The translations under genes and the position numbers were made by a program. Below, one piece after another: positions 36,618 through 48,404 of a stretch of DNA of 64,000 nucleotides. Each line of letters starts with the position of its first letter. The stretch's first letter is position 1. The notes beneath the pieces were generated by a model. It had not been told where the DNA came from. It was given only the letters and a program-made list of their open reading frames with translations, and ran no database searches. Source of the stretch: Plectrocnemia conspersa (taxonomy: Eukaryota; Arthropoda; Insecta; Trichoptera; Polycentropodidae); contig VTFK01000028.1 of NCBI GenBank assembly GCA_009617715.1, positions 248,001 to 312,000 of the forward strand, given 5' to 3'.

Positions 36618-38194
36618 ATGGATAAGGACATTGATAGATATGCAATTGTAGGCAGAATTGGCGAAGGCGCTCACGGATTGGTACTGAAAGGAATACACCT
36701 ACCAACTGGCAGAAAAGTTGCTCTTAAGAAGTTATTTTTGAAAAATCTAGATGACGGGATACCGCTGAACGTCATGCGTGAAATTAAAACTCTACAACAA
36801 ATCAATTGCAAATATGTAAGGTTTTTATCTTAATTAATAAATCAGTCCATAAATGTGTATTCCGCAATGAAATTAAGATATTCAATACCTTGTGTGGCAC
36901 CCACTTTATAAGTTTACATTCCTTTCTTATTGAATAATAATATTATTTGATTAATTTTAAGGTTGTGCAGCTATTCGACGTCTTTCCAAGAGGCATGAAT
37001 TTCATATTGGTATTAGAATACATGTGTTCAGGTCTATGGGAAATGTTGAGAGATACCGACATATGCATCAGTGAGCCACAAATCAAGGCTTACATTCAGA
37101 TGATGCTCAAAGGCGTTGATTATCTGCATGCAAACTTTATAATGCATAGAGTGAGTGCTCATTCTGTTTTTTTTTTTAATATATTATGTAATAATATTAT
37201 GATTTGGTTTAGGATTTGAAGCCGGCAAATCTATTGATTAACTCTCAAGGTATTCTAAAGATCGCCGATCTCGGATTAGCGAGACTGTTTTGGAAAGAAG
37301 GTGGAAGACCTTATTCGCATCAAGTGGCAACTAGATGGTATCGTGCGCCAGAACTTTTGTATGGAGCTAGATACTACGATCAATCTGTCGATTTATGGGC
37401 CGTTGGGTGCATTGTTGCTGAAATGTTGAATAAACAACCACTGTTTCCGGTAAGTTTTAGATTTTTCAAAGATGCAATTTAATCGTGAGAAGCAATAAAA
37501 TTATTCAGAATGATTTCACAACTCTATCATCAACAATTCTCTGGTTCTAAATTTGCTATACTCTTTCTTCTGTGGTTTCTTAAGTGTCTATAAATTAGGG
37601 TAAAGTATCATTAATTAAGTGATTCGAAAGATTCATTCGTATGCATTGGCGCTTTTCTCGCCATTTCTCAATATATTTTATTTATACAGAATAGTGAGTT
37701 TTCTATAAATACTTCATAGTCAATAGCAACGTGTGCTTAAAATAATTAATTGTTATAGGGAGAATCCGATATTGAACAACTAGCGATAGTTCTTCGAAAT
37801 CTTGGTACACCGACTCCTGAAAACTGGCCGAATCTGACATCACTACCAGATTACAATAAAATAACGTTTCCGGAATCGGAACCGACTGCTTGGAAGGAAC
37901 TGTTACCAACGGCTTCCGATGAAGCCATCGATTTTGTTAAAGGATTTCTCTTTTATGACTCGTCGAAACGCATGACTCCGATATCTGTAAGTATTAAATA
38001 ATGTTTTGTGTATCATTGTAATGTATTATAAATAATATGGTTATATAATACTTTTGTAGGCCTTGGGACATCAATGGCTGCATATTCATCCTCGTCCGGC
38101 CATTTTATCGGAAATGCCAAAACCGACAGAATCGCACAGAACCTTAATGAGACAACAATCGAATGATAACTTGTGTCGGAATGAAAAGCTTTAG
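36618..38194 (+). CDS. CDK20: Cyclin-dependent kinase 20 (cell cycle-related kinase)
   Basis: Five exons: 36,618-36,815, 36,962-37,150, 37,213-37,449, 37,759-37,986 and 38,060-38,194. All introns have GT/AG borders in phase 0, giving 328 aa (human about 346). This Ser/Thr kinase acts in cilium-linked Hedgehog signalling and cell-cycle control. Visible features are the glycine loop GEGAHG (residues 15-20), the ATP lysine in VALKK (37), HRDLKPAN with catalytic Asp130 split across the exon 2/3 border, the T-loop end [19 protein letters not shown] and PDYNKITF in the C-lobe. The metal-binding motif reads DLG (148-150) rather than DFG. The start ATG lies in an A-rich context, and the next residues, [14 protein letters not shown], align with the human N-terminus. 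The C-terminal tail is short and ends soon after the kinase fold. An AATAAA lies at about 38,258. The gene converges with Ada2b. Confidence 0.96.
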
Positions 38195-39778
38195 ATTCAA
38201 TAATAATACTATTTATTAGAGAAGGAAATTAAAAAATTATACATCACATATTGACAAAATAAAAAAAAACATGCTTGTTGATACTAAGCTTCCAATAAAA
38301 ATGGTAAATGCAAAGATTTGATACATTATTAAAATTTTTAAAATGATTTTTCCGGCTCAATTTTATAATTTATCTAAGTGGTGAAAGGAATGTAATGTTA
38401 AAAAACTTGGACTATAACGTTCAATGCAGTGTTTCTTCTTTTGTAAAGTTAATCAGTCGAAAAAAAGTGTAAAATACACCAAATACTAATAAAACTCTGT
38501 ATGGTGAAATTATACAGATTTTTCAATATTATTTTTAAAAAAAAATTAGGATGTGACCAAATTGTCAAAAATACCATAACTGATTTGAGATTATACAAAT
38601 CATTTTTTAATACTTATATAACTACAATAATCCGCCTCTCGTTGCATACATAACAATTAATTCAAATATTGCTGAATTATTATTTTTGTTATATTTTTCT
38701 TGAAAATATATTTAATTTTTTTGTTGCTAACATTACTATAAAAACTTACTTCAGGTGTGTCCAAAACCACAGCCGTATGTATTTCTAAATAAAAAATATT
38801 TAAAAACCGAGTGGACACACAAATTAATGCGGTTGAAAAATTTGAACTTTTGTTTATTATAAATGTTGGACACGCCTGCTATACAAGGCAATAACTATAA
38901 GGTATACGTTTACTTAATTAATGACCACACCAAGACAATAAATAATCATTATAAATACATTACATAAATTTAGTGTTCCAATTTAGTGAAAAATAAAATA
39001 TTTTGGAAACACTACCAATGAACTAAAAATTGTGGAGTAAAAATAAATACATTTTTAAAATTTCTATAGAAAAAAAAACACAAATAGAACAGCAATTCTA
39101 CAACACTCCAAGCAAATTGGTTATATATAATAACATTCAGTATTAATTCATATTATATAAGATAGCACAGTAAGAAAGCCACTCATGAAATATTTATAAA
39201 CATAATTATATTATGAGTTAAATTTATGGATTTCTACTCGCTAATCGTTTATACATGATGGTCTATAATGAGCTTTACCACTTGAAAACAACTTTTTTGA
39301 AAATTAATTCATTGAATAATGGAAAAATTACAATATTCAAAAACATTGTCAATATTTTCACTCATAAAAATGCTATGCAAGAATCACACGACAAACTATT
39401 TATTAAATTTTCAAATGGTAAAGCAGCCTATGAACCATTTTTTAAAGCTCCTGTCTCTTATAATATATGTTCTATTGTTAGAAATAACACCAATAATTAA
39501 AACTTTCGATGACAATTTAAAAATTCACATTAGCAAGATCTAAGATTATGATCATTAAATTAATATATATATGTAAATAGTTATATGTTATTTTCTAACT
39601 AAAGAAATACGTTTTAAAGAGACAGTACTTAGAGCCGACGATACATTATTTTTGTTAAAATATAAATCTAAATCACTTTTACGTCGAAACATTTTCTAAA
39701 TTATATATCCTCAGCAGGCAAGTATTGCAACAGGTCAAAGCAGGTGTCGTCGTCCAGCGTTGACTGGATGTCATCCTG
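38195..39778. other. Convergent 3' region between CDK20 and Ada2b
   Basis: AT-rich DNA that should contain the 3' UTRs of both genes; AATAAA follows CDK20 by about 65 bp. Two overlapping plus-strand open frames at 39,255-39,543 have biased AT-rich composition, no homologous look and lie where the Ada2b 3' UTR is expected, so I do not call them genes. Confidence 0.5.
38752..38878. repeat. Short MITE-like element with 13-bp inverted ends
   Basis: CAGGTGTGTCCAA at the left is matched by TTGGACACGCCTG at the right (one mismatch), 127 bp overall. CAGG-type ends suggest a hAT-like non-autonomous element, but the flanking 8-mers do not match, so the superfamily is uncertain. Confidence 0.45.
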
Positions 39779-42700
39779 TCAGCTGGCGTTGATCCAGCCG
39801 TTTGCTTGAAGGTACTTAGTTATGGCCGTTTCGACGGCAGTAGAATTACATTCCCCCGGTTCAGTTTTCAAATACAGTGAGTCCGGTGTGGACGATTGGG
39901 AATGAGCACGGCTGCCATTGTTTCCTTTGAGCAGCACCGTTTTCAGGGTTATATATTGGAGAGGCGGCAAGTTTAACGAGTTACAAAGCTAAAACAATCA
40001 CATACGCACAAGATAACAAGTTTGTCGCACCATTCGATAGTTGGAATACTGCTGCGTCGATGCAAAATAGAAACAAGTCGAAATATTCCTTAATGAATTA
40101 ATACGTTGCAAAAATACAATTTACTGTTTAAATTCCTCTATTCCGACTCGTTCCACCTCTGAACCGACACAGTCTAGCGTAAGAACGAAAACACACTTCG
40201 ACTTCGTTAGAAGTGAGCAGGTGAGCATTGGCGTTGCAGCAACTGTTGGTGTTGTTGTTGCTGCAGCATGAGCGCCTTCTGCAGCATCCACATGCGATAC
40301 TTCCGTCCCGTGTGGACCTTGGGCTTGTGGAACTTAAGGCGTTTTCGCTTTCTCTGCAAAGGCAAACCAAATGAGAGAAGTTAACACACCCGCTTTTTCA
40401 AAACGACAACAAAAACACAGTATAAAACGTATTTAAACAACAATTTTTCTTTTCACGAACAGCACCAGAACCGAGCAGAAACAAACCTTTTTCTTTGATT
40501 TATTTGATGAGTTGGACTGTGATCGCGTGGAGTGGGAGTCTGTTGAGCTGTGGATCCACTGCTACCCTAACACAACCGATAAACGTTAACACAAAAGACA
40601 TTATTAAATCTAATATGCTTAACTACTATATATTAAAAAAATATATATATATATACATACAGTAAAACCTATTTATTCAATAATAAAGATTTTACTGTAT
40701 GTATCATAAACTATCATTTAAAAATATCTTAATTCAGGTTAATTCATAAAAAAGCTTTCCTATTCAGATTATTGTTACCAATTAATAAAATCTATAATCA
40801 AAAAACTTAGCGGTAAAATATTTTACTATAAAGGTATAAAAAATTTTAAGCAAAAAGCTCAAGCCCAAAAGCGTATGTAAGTGATGTAGTAAAAGTAAGT
40901 ATCAAAATAGTGTTCATATTATCTTCTAATGAATCGATTGATAAGAAAGACTAAGAGTGATTTATAAAAATAGATATTTTTTTGAATGATGATGAATATA
41001 AGAATAATATGCATGTGATAAAAATGTTTTTTTAATAAAATCATAAATGCTTGATGAAACATCAAGTAGGCATTTATGATACTGTGCTAGATAAAATCAA
41101 AAATTATGTGTTTCCTTTGATAAAACCTAAATTTTAAAATAAAAACAAACAACCTACATTCGTCCAAAGAAAAATTATAAACAAGAATGTGTCACTAAAT
41201 GGTAAATAAATAAGGCTTCACTATGCTAGAATCAACATCAAACATGTCCATTTATTATACATAAATGTATAATAAACGAGCATCTATAAGACTTCTTTAA
41301 CGAGCCTCTTTTAAAATCAGACAAACTAATATATTATAGTCATACAAATCGAATACACTTTTATACCTAAAATATGTATGTTAACTCAAACATTACGCCA
41401 CTGAATAGATAACAATCTAGATTATTTTCTATTTCAGTTTTATTAAAATAAAACCAGTCAAGTTAATTTCGATTCGACGTTATCAACTAACATAAGAGCT
41501 CAATGAATTTTGAAACCGTATCAATAAAACTAATAACAATTAAAATCAGTATATCATTTTTGCATTAACGTAAATCATAAAAAAAAATGTAATACAATTT
41601 TAAATAACCAAGCAACTTATGGACCATCTGATCAACATTCAAACTCAACACATTTATGAATAGAATCAATTGAAAGATGTAAAACCACATAATTTTTGAC
41701 TTCACCCAGTTTCAATCTACAAATGTTTGATAATGAGAGCGTGCATGCACATATACCGCCATGCGAGCGAGAGCTGCAGCACGAGCGTTCACCGGATGGG
41801 CGTTCGTCGAGCCGACGTTGGCAGCAACGTGGCGTTCGAAATGGACACACTCCTCAGTCGACGTGATCCCATTTCGTCTATAGCGTACAAGCTCTGACAG
41901 CCGCACCCTCAATTCCCTCTCCCGCCACAGCGAGGTTGCGGTCGCGTTGTGCTCGGCTCGCGACGAGAACCGCGTCAACGGCCGCAACTTATCAATAAAG
42001 TCCCTAAGCAAAATTCCACATTCATAAATAACGTATTCGTATCAAAAAATAAATATACACCGATAACAAATCCAAACACCATCGAATTTCATGCCTACTC
42101 ACTTTTTCTCCTTAGCCAACTTGGTAATGGGCCTCCCTCTACTTTTGATATTATTGTAGAACACAGACACTAACTGATAGTCTCTTACCAGACGCTTTCT
42201 TCTCGTACGCTCTCTTAAACGCCTCGTATAAATATCGACTTGCGAAAGCTTAAGAGCTGTAGACATAACAAAGTGAATAAGAACACGAATTAAAACATTA
42301 TTTCATGATGTAAAGCAATACCTATATCAAGATCATCATCTTCTGAGTTAAGGGAAAGTGATGAAATTATCTGTTCTGCCTCATGATCGTGTTCCTATTA
42401 AATAGAATGTGTATAAGCATTTTATATATAAATTAACAAAAATAAAATGAAACCCCTACTCTTTCAAAATCGTCTCTATTGGGCATATATCCCAATTGGG
42501 TGGCTTCTTCTTGCGATATTGCCAACGGGGGTAATCTAGCTACGGCGTCAGGCCCTAAGGGACCTTCATCACGTACTATACCGGCGGAAACAGGTCTCAC
42601 GGGAGCTTCGGCACCTCCCCACGTAGCCCTTCCAATGCTGCCTTCTAAATATCTAGATATATATTCATCTTTAGCTTCTGCAATTATAGAAAAATATATT

Positions 42701-45700
42701 ATAACACTAATAAAACAATATTGTTAACGTTTAATCATACCTTCAGGTGTTCTAGTTTCGATGTGCTTCGAAATATCTTCCCAATTGCCGAACCCAAATT
42801 GTTCGATCGCATCCAAGAGTCTGACTTCTTCTTTGGCCGACCAACCACCTTTGCCTTGAAATATTCCTACTGCTCCTGAATCCTGATGAATAAATAAATA
42901 TATACTATCTTTAGTCTTTTATTATGGTCTCTTTTAACAGAGCTGATTTGAATGACAAATTTATTACTAATATAGATAATAGTAGTTTTTATTCATTTTG
43001 TTATCGTAGTATTAATTTTGTTTTTTTTGTAAAAACACAAATACTAAAATCATAATCTATTCCAATGTAATACTTTCTAACAATAATCACTGATAAGGTT
43101 GTGATTGTATTATCTACATATATTGAATGATTATTGCGAATCACTTTCACTTTAAGACAACAAAGTTTTCCAAGAAATCACAATAAACTTTACTTTCATT
43201 TGATTGACTACATGACAAGAACTGATTGAAATTGTAGAGAATAACAGGAATTCACTATTGAAATGCGTGATTTGAAACTGGCAAATTTTTTGCTAAGTTA
43301 AATTAACAATTGAAAGCACCAATTTTTTACATGTATGATATTCTCTATTAGCTGAAGAAGGTTAATAAAGATTTTTTATTAACTAAAAAATTCTAGAAAA
43401 ACCTAATCTGTAACGATCGGCTGAAATTATAATTATATAATAAAGGCCAATTCCGATATCCCAGACACGATAGAAATCGATCAACACAAAGGTCCATACG
43501 GAATTCGAACCCAGGTTTTTCGGGTATTACTCAATAACTTATAGCACATGTGCTGATAAATTGATTCAAGAAATTATGTTAGAGCAAAACTTTGCCCTAA
43601 AATTCAATAAAGTTATTTTTTTACCAAAAGGCTTTATCCATACAGTGAAAGGATGAGTGAAAGACACATAAATATCGTTTTAAATACACTCTAGAATATT
43701 ATTTACAACATTAATAAAGAAAGAAAAACATTTTCCAAAAACAAGCATAAGGTCTAAAATTATTTGGCAGAGAAACTTGTTCAACTGACGTTGATTTCAC
43801 TGCTATATGTTGTGTGGCACATACTCTTTATCTGACGAAATGATCTATATCATTTACGATTAAACAAATATTGAGGCGAATCAAAAAATGGGCCGAGAAT
43901 ATCACATTTTTTCCCGTCACCACACAATGCCTCCTAAACCGTATAATTCTCCATAAAGATTAGAAGGCATAGAAGCTGATAAACTAATAAATTCGACATG
44001 AAGTTAAAAATTTACCTTACCATCCGAAAATATGCTACTATAAAGCTAGCACTATCTGAACTATGTTTTTCACCTATAATATTATTTTCATAATAATATA
44101 ATGGTATAAACCCATATTATTTTCGCTATATCAAACCATTCCATAATTCAAGGTGTATAACTTGCTAAGCATTAATCTAAATAAAAGAACAATACAAATA
44201 TCAAGCGTCAAGATATGCAAAATAAACCAGCAAATAATAAACACAATATTTTCTAAAAATATTTTTATGGAATACCATTAGGTATACAGTAGACCCCCAA
44301 TAACACGGTAAATTGGGGGCGTGTAGTTGGTGGACTAGAAAATACTCAAACAATTTTTTACAATATGTATATACAAATCAAGCGTGTGTAGTGAGTTATC
44401 CTCCCTTTGGCTCGCTCACACATAAAGTAACGGGCACCCAAATAGCACGTCCCCAATTTACCGTGTTATTGGGGGGTCTACTGTACATATCTACTAATAT
44501 ATTTCCCTAATCATTTTGCTGAATATGATGTTGAAGATAAATAAGATAATTTAGATTTTTTATGAATAATACATTTCATTTTATCATATTGACTATTTTG
44601 AATCAAATATTTAAATGGCAAATATTAAAACAAAATATAATATCTTCTACCTGAAAAAATACATTAATCCATGACAACAGTGAGTTCACATTGTATCGAT
44701 TATACTGCATCAACATCAACTCCACAAACCATTCAAGAGTCAACGATTATCATAATTATTTGAATAAAAAATATATCCTTGGGAACAGAATATTTCTTCC
44801 TTTAGATCTAGATTGCAACACTCTGTCGACATTTACGTTTATATTTTCTACAATGACTAACTGCAAATAAGTACTTTTTAGTACTACTACCGTTCAAAAT
44901 GTATTTTATTCATAGGCCTGTATGTTCCTAAATTTATAAACATACATAAAGTTTATTTTGCTGAAAATGAAAAAGGATGTATCGGTCGACCTTTATTTAT
45001 AACATCATTACATTAAACTATATGCGTATTCTACAATTATGAGAAATATATTACCATAATGTAATAGCCGTGATCGTTGCGATGGGAACCAATCTCAGCT
45101 CCGGCAGAGAAGCACTAAAATACAAAAAAAATGGATATAATCAATTGCGTCATCGAATAAATTATGGGGTTGTACCATATCAACAGTCAGGTTAAAAGAT
45201 TCTGTACAATATTTTACTGGTTTGGCTATTCGGAATTAATAAGGTATTTTTATTATCCTGCGTTTTGTACACCCATAAACAGGACTGGTAGAATGTGGAT
45301 GAAATCTCCAAGAGATGCATCTAAACCATCATTATATAAAAAGAAGATTGGCACTGTACCGTGGACAAATAAATAAGTCATTATTTATTATTCTTTTAAA
45401 ACCAGACGAAGAAAGAATGTTCTGAATGGCAATCGATTCATAAGATTGTTTTTTTACTATCTATACTGAGCAAGTAATCAAAAGACCTTGCAAATGATAA
45501 AACGTTAATAACAAAATTGTCTGTAACTTGGATTATTAGATTTGATTAGAACGCAAACGTTGTAGTAAGATAATTTAAGTTAAAGGAGCCCAAATAGCCA
45601 CAAAACACGACGTGTTGCTTTACTCAATACAGGACACATCCTACCGAGCTCATACCAGGACAATTCTGAGTAAGAAGCATTATTCAGAATCAAAAATTCA

Positions 45701-46159
45701 ACAAGAGACAGACCAGCTTAGTCATCTTCGCCTATGTACCAGCTACATCTATATATTTGTCATGTTGATATGGTACAACCTATTAGTATATTGAGCGGTC
45801 ATATTAGTATTGTATTGAAATGCGGCCATTAAAATGTTAGTTTATGTTTTGATTTTGGGTTAGATGAAGAAGAAGACGCGCAAGTGTCAGCTGCGGTAAG
45901 AGTGCATTCGGATTAATGAAAGAGCGAATGGGTGTGTATTGTAAGTGACAACATGTCATCCGCACCGGCAGACAGACGTCCATGTCGGGGCACTCTGCGC
46001 AGCGCACCCTCAACCCAGTGACTTCCTCCTGACAGTAGGTGCACCACTGTCGGCTGTACAGCTCTGAAAGAAAACAGCCGACATTTTCAACGGTCGCGTC
46101 ATTCGGCGTAAACGAGCTGTCATGGCGGAACGTCACTCACCGGCCATGGCGCTGGCCAT
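39779..46159 (-). CDS. Ada2b: Transcriptional adaptor Ada2b (TADA2B), SAGA complex subunit
   Basis: Eleven exons on the minus strand: 46,159-46,141; 46,063-45,966; 45,114-45,055; 42,882-42,741; 42,677-42,460; 42,394-42,322; 42,256-42,103; 42,003-41,757; 40,566-40,487; 40,353-40,197; 39,988-39,779. All phases agree, giving 485 aa. Ada2b activates the Gcn5 histone acetyltransferase in nuclear SAGA. The N-terminal ZZ zinc finger has Cys14, 17, 28, 31, 37 and 40 plus His50 and His54; the C-x2-C pair 37/40 is assembled across the exon 2/3 junction. A SANT domain follows (KGGWSAKEEVRLLDAIEQF, about 70-115), then LVRYRRNGIT in the middle and a C-terminal SWIRM-like end (LCNSLNLPPLQYITLKT to NGWINAS). 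The second ATG (46,147) gives MAEL, as in human, and could be the true start. Exon 10 can be read in two frames (see findings). Exons 9-10 are the least certain part. Confidence 0.93.
40207..40351 (-). CDS. Alternative C-terminal exon frame of Ada2b (possible short isoform)
   Basis: If exon 10 starts two bases later, at the second AG of a CAGAG tandem acceptor, the frame shifts. It then encodes a strongly basic peptide beginning RKRKRLKFHKPKVHTGRKY, followed by a CAG-coded glutamine run (LMLQQQQHQQLLQ) and a stop at 40,207-40,209. The resulting protein would be about 411 aa without the SWIRM-like end. This frame looks more protein-like than the competing one, which reads the same bases as Cys/Ser/Asn-rich sequence. 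Drosophila Ada2b is known to make two isoforms with different C-termini; a parallel here is inference. It is only a splice alternative, not a separate gene. Confidence 0.5.
40653..40704. repeat. Miniature inverted repeat in Ada2b intron 9-side sequence
   Basis: ATACATACAGTAAAA is followed 22 bp later by its exact complement TTTTACTGTATGTAT. It lies in the intron between exons 8 and 9. CAGTAAAACC resembles pogo-type ends, so it may be a highly deleted MITE, or a chance hairpin in AT-rich DNA. Confidence 0.5.
43405..43560 (-). repeat. tRNA-derived SINE-like repeat, copy S3
   Basis: The minus strand carries CCTGGGTTCGAATTCCGTA (B-box region) followed by ATCGATTTCTATCGTGTCTG and a TTATTATATAATTATAATTT run, matching S1 at 8.5 kb almost block by block. 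It sits in the 2.2-kb intron between Ada2b exons 3 and 4. Confidence 0.6.
44287..44483. mobile_element. Pogo/Tigger-like MITE in an Ada2b intron
   Basis: A 197-bp element with long terminal inverted repeats: CAGTAGACCCCCAATAACAC at the left and the complement of CAGTAGACCCCCCAATAAC at the right, matching for about 35 bp with one indel. TA dinucleotides flank it at 44,285-44,286 and 44,484-44,485. There is no coding capacity. The CAGTAGAC ends and TA target site place it in the Tc1/mariner superfamily, probably the pogo/Tigger branch. Confidence 0.85.
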
Positions 46160-46330
46160 TTTGGCACCGGCTCGCCTGCTTGTCGACGCCGACTGACGGA
46201 CGAAAACGACGCTCAACAGCGCCGCGCCCTCCCCGCTGACCGCACGCCCCCTCTACCTGGCTTGCAATGGCGCCGAGTAATGCCTGTGTTGCCAATAAGC
46301 CGAACGCTTACGTTCGTAAATAAAAATAAT
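46160..46330 (-). promoter_or_regulatory. GC-rich upstream region of Ada2b
   Basis: A CpG-rich block (CAGCGCCGCGCCCTCCCC, CCGCACGCCCCCTC) directly upstream of the Ada2b start codon contrasts with AT-rich flanks. It is the likely promoter. No TATA box is visible. Confidence 0.5.
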
Positions 46331-47840
46331 ATCACTTTTTACTATATTTTTATTATTAAAAATATTTTTAGATTTTTATTTGAAAACAATTTTTTTATTC
46401 TTTAAACATCGTATGGCATAAATGTGCATGAATCTTACCTGTAGATAAAAATTGACAATATCTTTAATCAATTCTAAATGAAGTTCTTAATCATGTAAAA
46501 ATTTTAAATGCTAAAATTATTTTTGGTAGCTTTTGTGCTTCTTTACACTGCCTAGACAGGGCTAGCTTTAGTGTGGTGCCATAGGCCAGGATTCAATAAG
46601 ACGTCCTTCTTTGCTTTTCCTCGAAACTGCGATTTATAATTTAGCCAGAATCACAGAAACAGAAAACTATATGTAATTTATATTCTGCAGAATTACTGGA
46701 AAAACATGAAGAGGCAAAATAATTAAAAATGAGAAAACTTGGATGACATAAAAGAATTGTTTGAGTTTTTCATTTAATTCTACTCCATTAAAGTTTAAAT
46801 ATTTACACTTTATATATGGTGTTAGTACGACTATGTAATATTTCTTTATATAATAGGCAGAAGAAAACACGTTACAATTCCACGCAAATTCGCACTTAAA
46901 AAAATAAAATACGCAAGTGTGTCATAATGTTTTATTATAAGCAAGTTAAAGCCTGTGAGCGTCTCTTGTGTATAAATCAGGGCTGTGGAGTTGAAGTCGA
47001 AGCATTTTAAGTGAAGTCAGAGTTGTAAAAAATCGACCGACTCTGACTCCTTTTTAACCCTTATCAATATTTTTTGAATTGTTCATCGTGCCCCATGCCT
47101 TTCAAGTCGGTAATATGAAATAATAAAAAAAACACTTAATCAAATACCCAACAACAACCTTATTTTTTGCTATTCGAAAAGTAACAGCAATGCAGCCAGT
47201 GTAATCAAAAATGCAATGTTGCTTAGAGAAAATATTCTGTTAAACAATGCCATTATTTTGGCTGGAATCTATGTTGATCCTATGGTTAGATCTTTATTAG
47301 TAACTCAATTTCGAAATGACTCTATAGCGTCTGCACTGCCTATATTGCTGACTGACTTCGTTAGGTTCTTGCTCTAATATAAGGGCTGATTTACACGCTG
47401 CCAGTTGCTCGCATGCCAGCTGGAAATTGACTGGCGGGTCACTGGCACGCGATAACTGGCATTCCAGTCCACGGCGCCTTACCATTTATCTAGTGCCAGC
47501 AAGTGATAAAATTATTGTTGCGAAAAAGCGCTACTTACCTTGCGCCAGTACGGTAGTGTGGTGGAAGGGGGAGTTGGCGTGCCAGCAAAACTGGCGTGCC
47601 GCTTTAAAATTTGTGTTGGTAGCAATAATAATGAGATATAATATATATAGAAAACCTATGGTTGTAAATTATGTATTTGTTGCCTTTAAATAAAAACTTC
47701 TTATATATTTTCTTAAATATATATGAATACCTTTTTTAACTGATTAAAAATAAATTTGTTTAATTTCACATTCATAATATTTTATTTTAATTCTCACGCA
47801 TGGTCACAATTTTTGCTGTTAGTACCATATTGACGAATTC
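46331..47840. other. Intergenic DNA between Ada2b and WDR37 with repeat fragments
   Basis: No gene is supported. At about 46,980-47,045 lies AGGGCTGTGGAGTTGAAGTC followed by CGACCGACTCTGACTCC, a pattern of GGAGTCG/CGACTCC terminal sequence seen in transposon-derived repeats of many animals. At about 46,556-46,600 CTAGCTTTAGTGTGGTGCC also looks repeat-derived. At 47,390-47,615 GCCAG/CTGGC pentamers cluster (see findings). Confidence 0.4.
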
Positions 47841-47849
47841 GCAAGTTAT

Positions 47850-48383
47850 TCCTTCGTCGGGGTAACCTCAGCTGTCAAGGGCAACGTAAAAACCTCCAAA
47901 AGGGTAAGGTACCCCCCACGGATAGAAATAGGAGTCCCACGGCTCGCGCCACGTTACACAGGCGCCCCTTTCACTCTGTTCCAATTTCTAATTCGCTTCA
48001 CCGATTCCAACTATCGATTGTTTGTTTATTTTTCCACCTGCCACTGGCCTTGACTGGACATAACTTATTCATAGGCCAAGCCGGTTTCAAGATCGACTTT
48101 ATAATTCGACATGACATTGCATGCACTATAATTCAGCTAATCTTCATTATTATTTACAGTTATTTTGTATTAATGAGTATATTGAATAATTCATTCGGAC
48201 ATTGTGTCGTTTGCTTGTCTTTATTTATAAGACATTTATTTCTGAACGCGAACGTGTTTCTATTCTAGTATTTTTTTGCTCATACATATCTACAAAATTC
48301 TCTTGACAATTAGCAACCACAAATTTTCTATTTTTCAAGCTTTTGATCATTTACTAATATAATAATGTGTTTTACTAATTCAG
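47850..48383 (+). promoter_or_regulatory. Probable WDR37 promoter and 5' UTR region
   Basis: A GC-richer block at about 47,850-48,000 (with a possible donor AGGGTAAGG near 47,900) is followed by TATCGATT near 48,013, close to the insect DRE motif TATCGATA. Immediately before the WDR37 start codon is a strong acceptor, TTTTACTAATTCAG, ending at 48,383, with a branch-point-like TACTAAT. This suggests that a non-coding first exon is spliced to the coding exon. The exact start site is not visible. Confidence 0.4.
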
Positions 48384-48404
48384 GTTTTAATACAATAATC
48401 TTCC

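Noticed and set aside
39255..39543. Two overlapping plus-strand frames
   Set aside because: AT-rich low-complexity codons, no homologous look and position in the expected 3' UTR of Ada2b.
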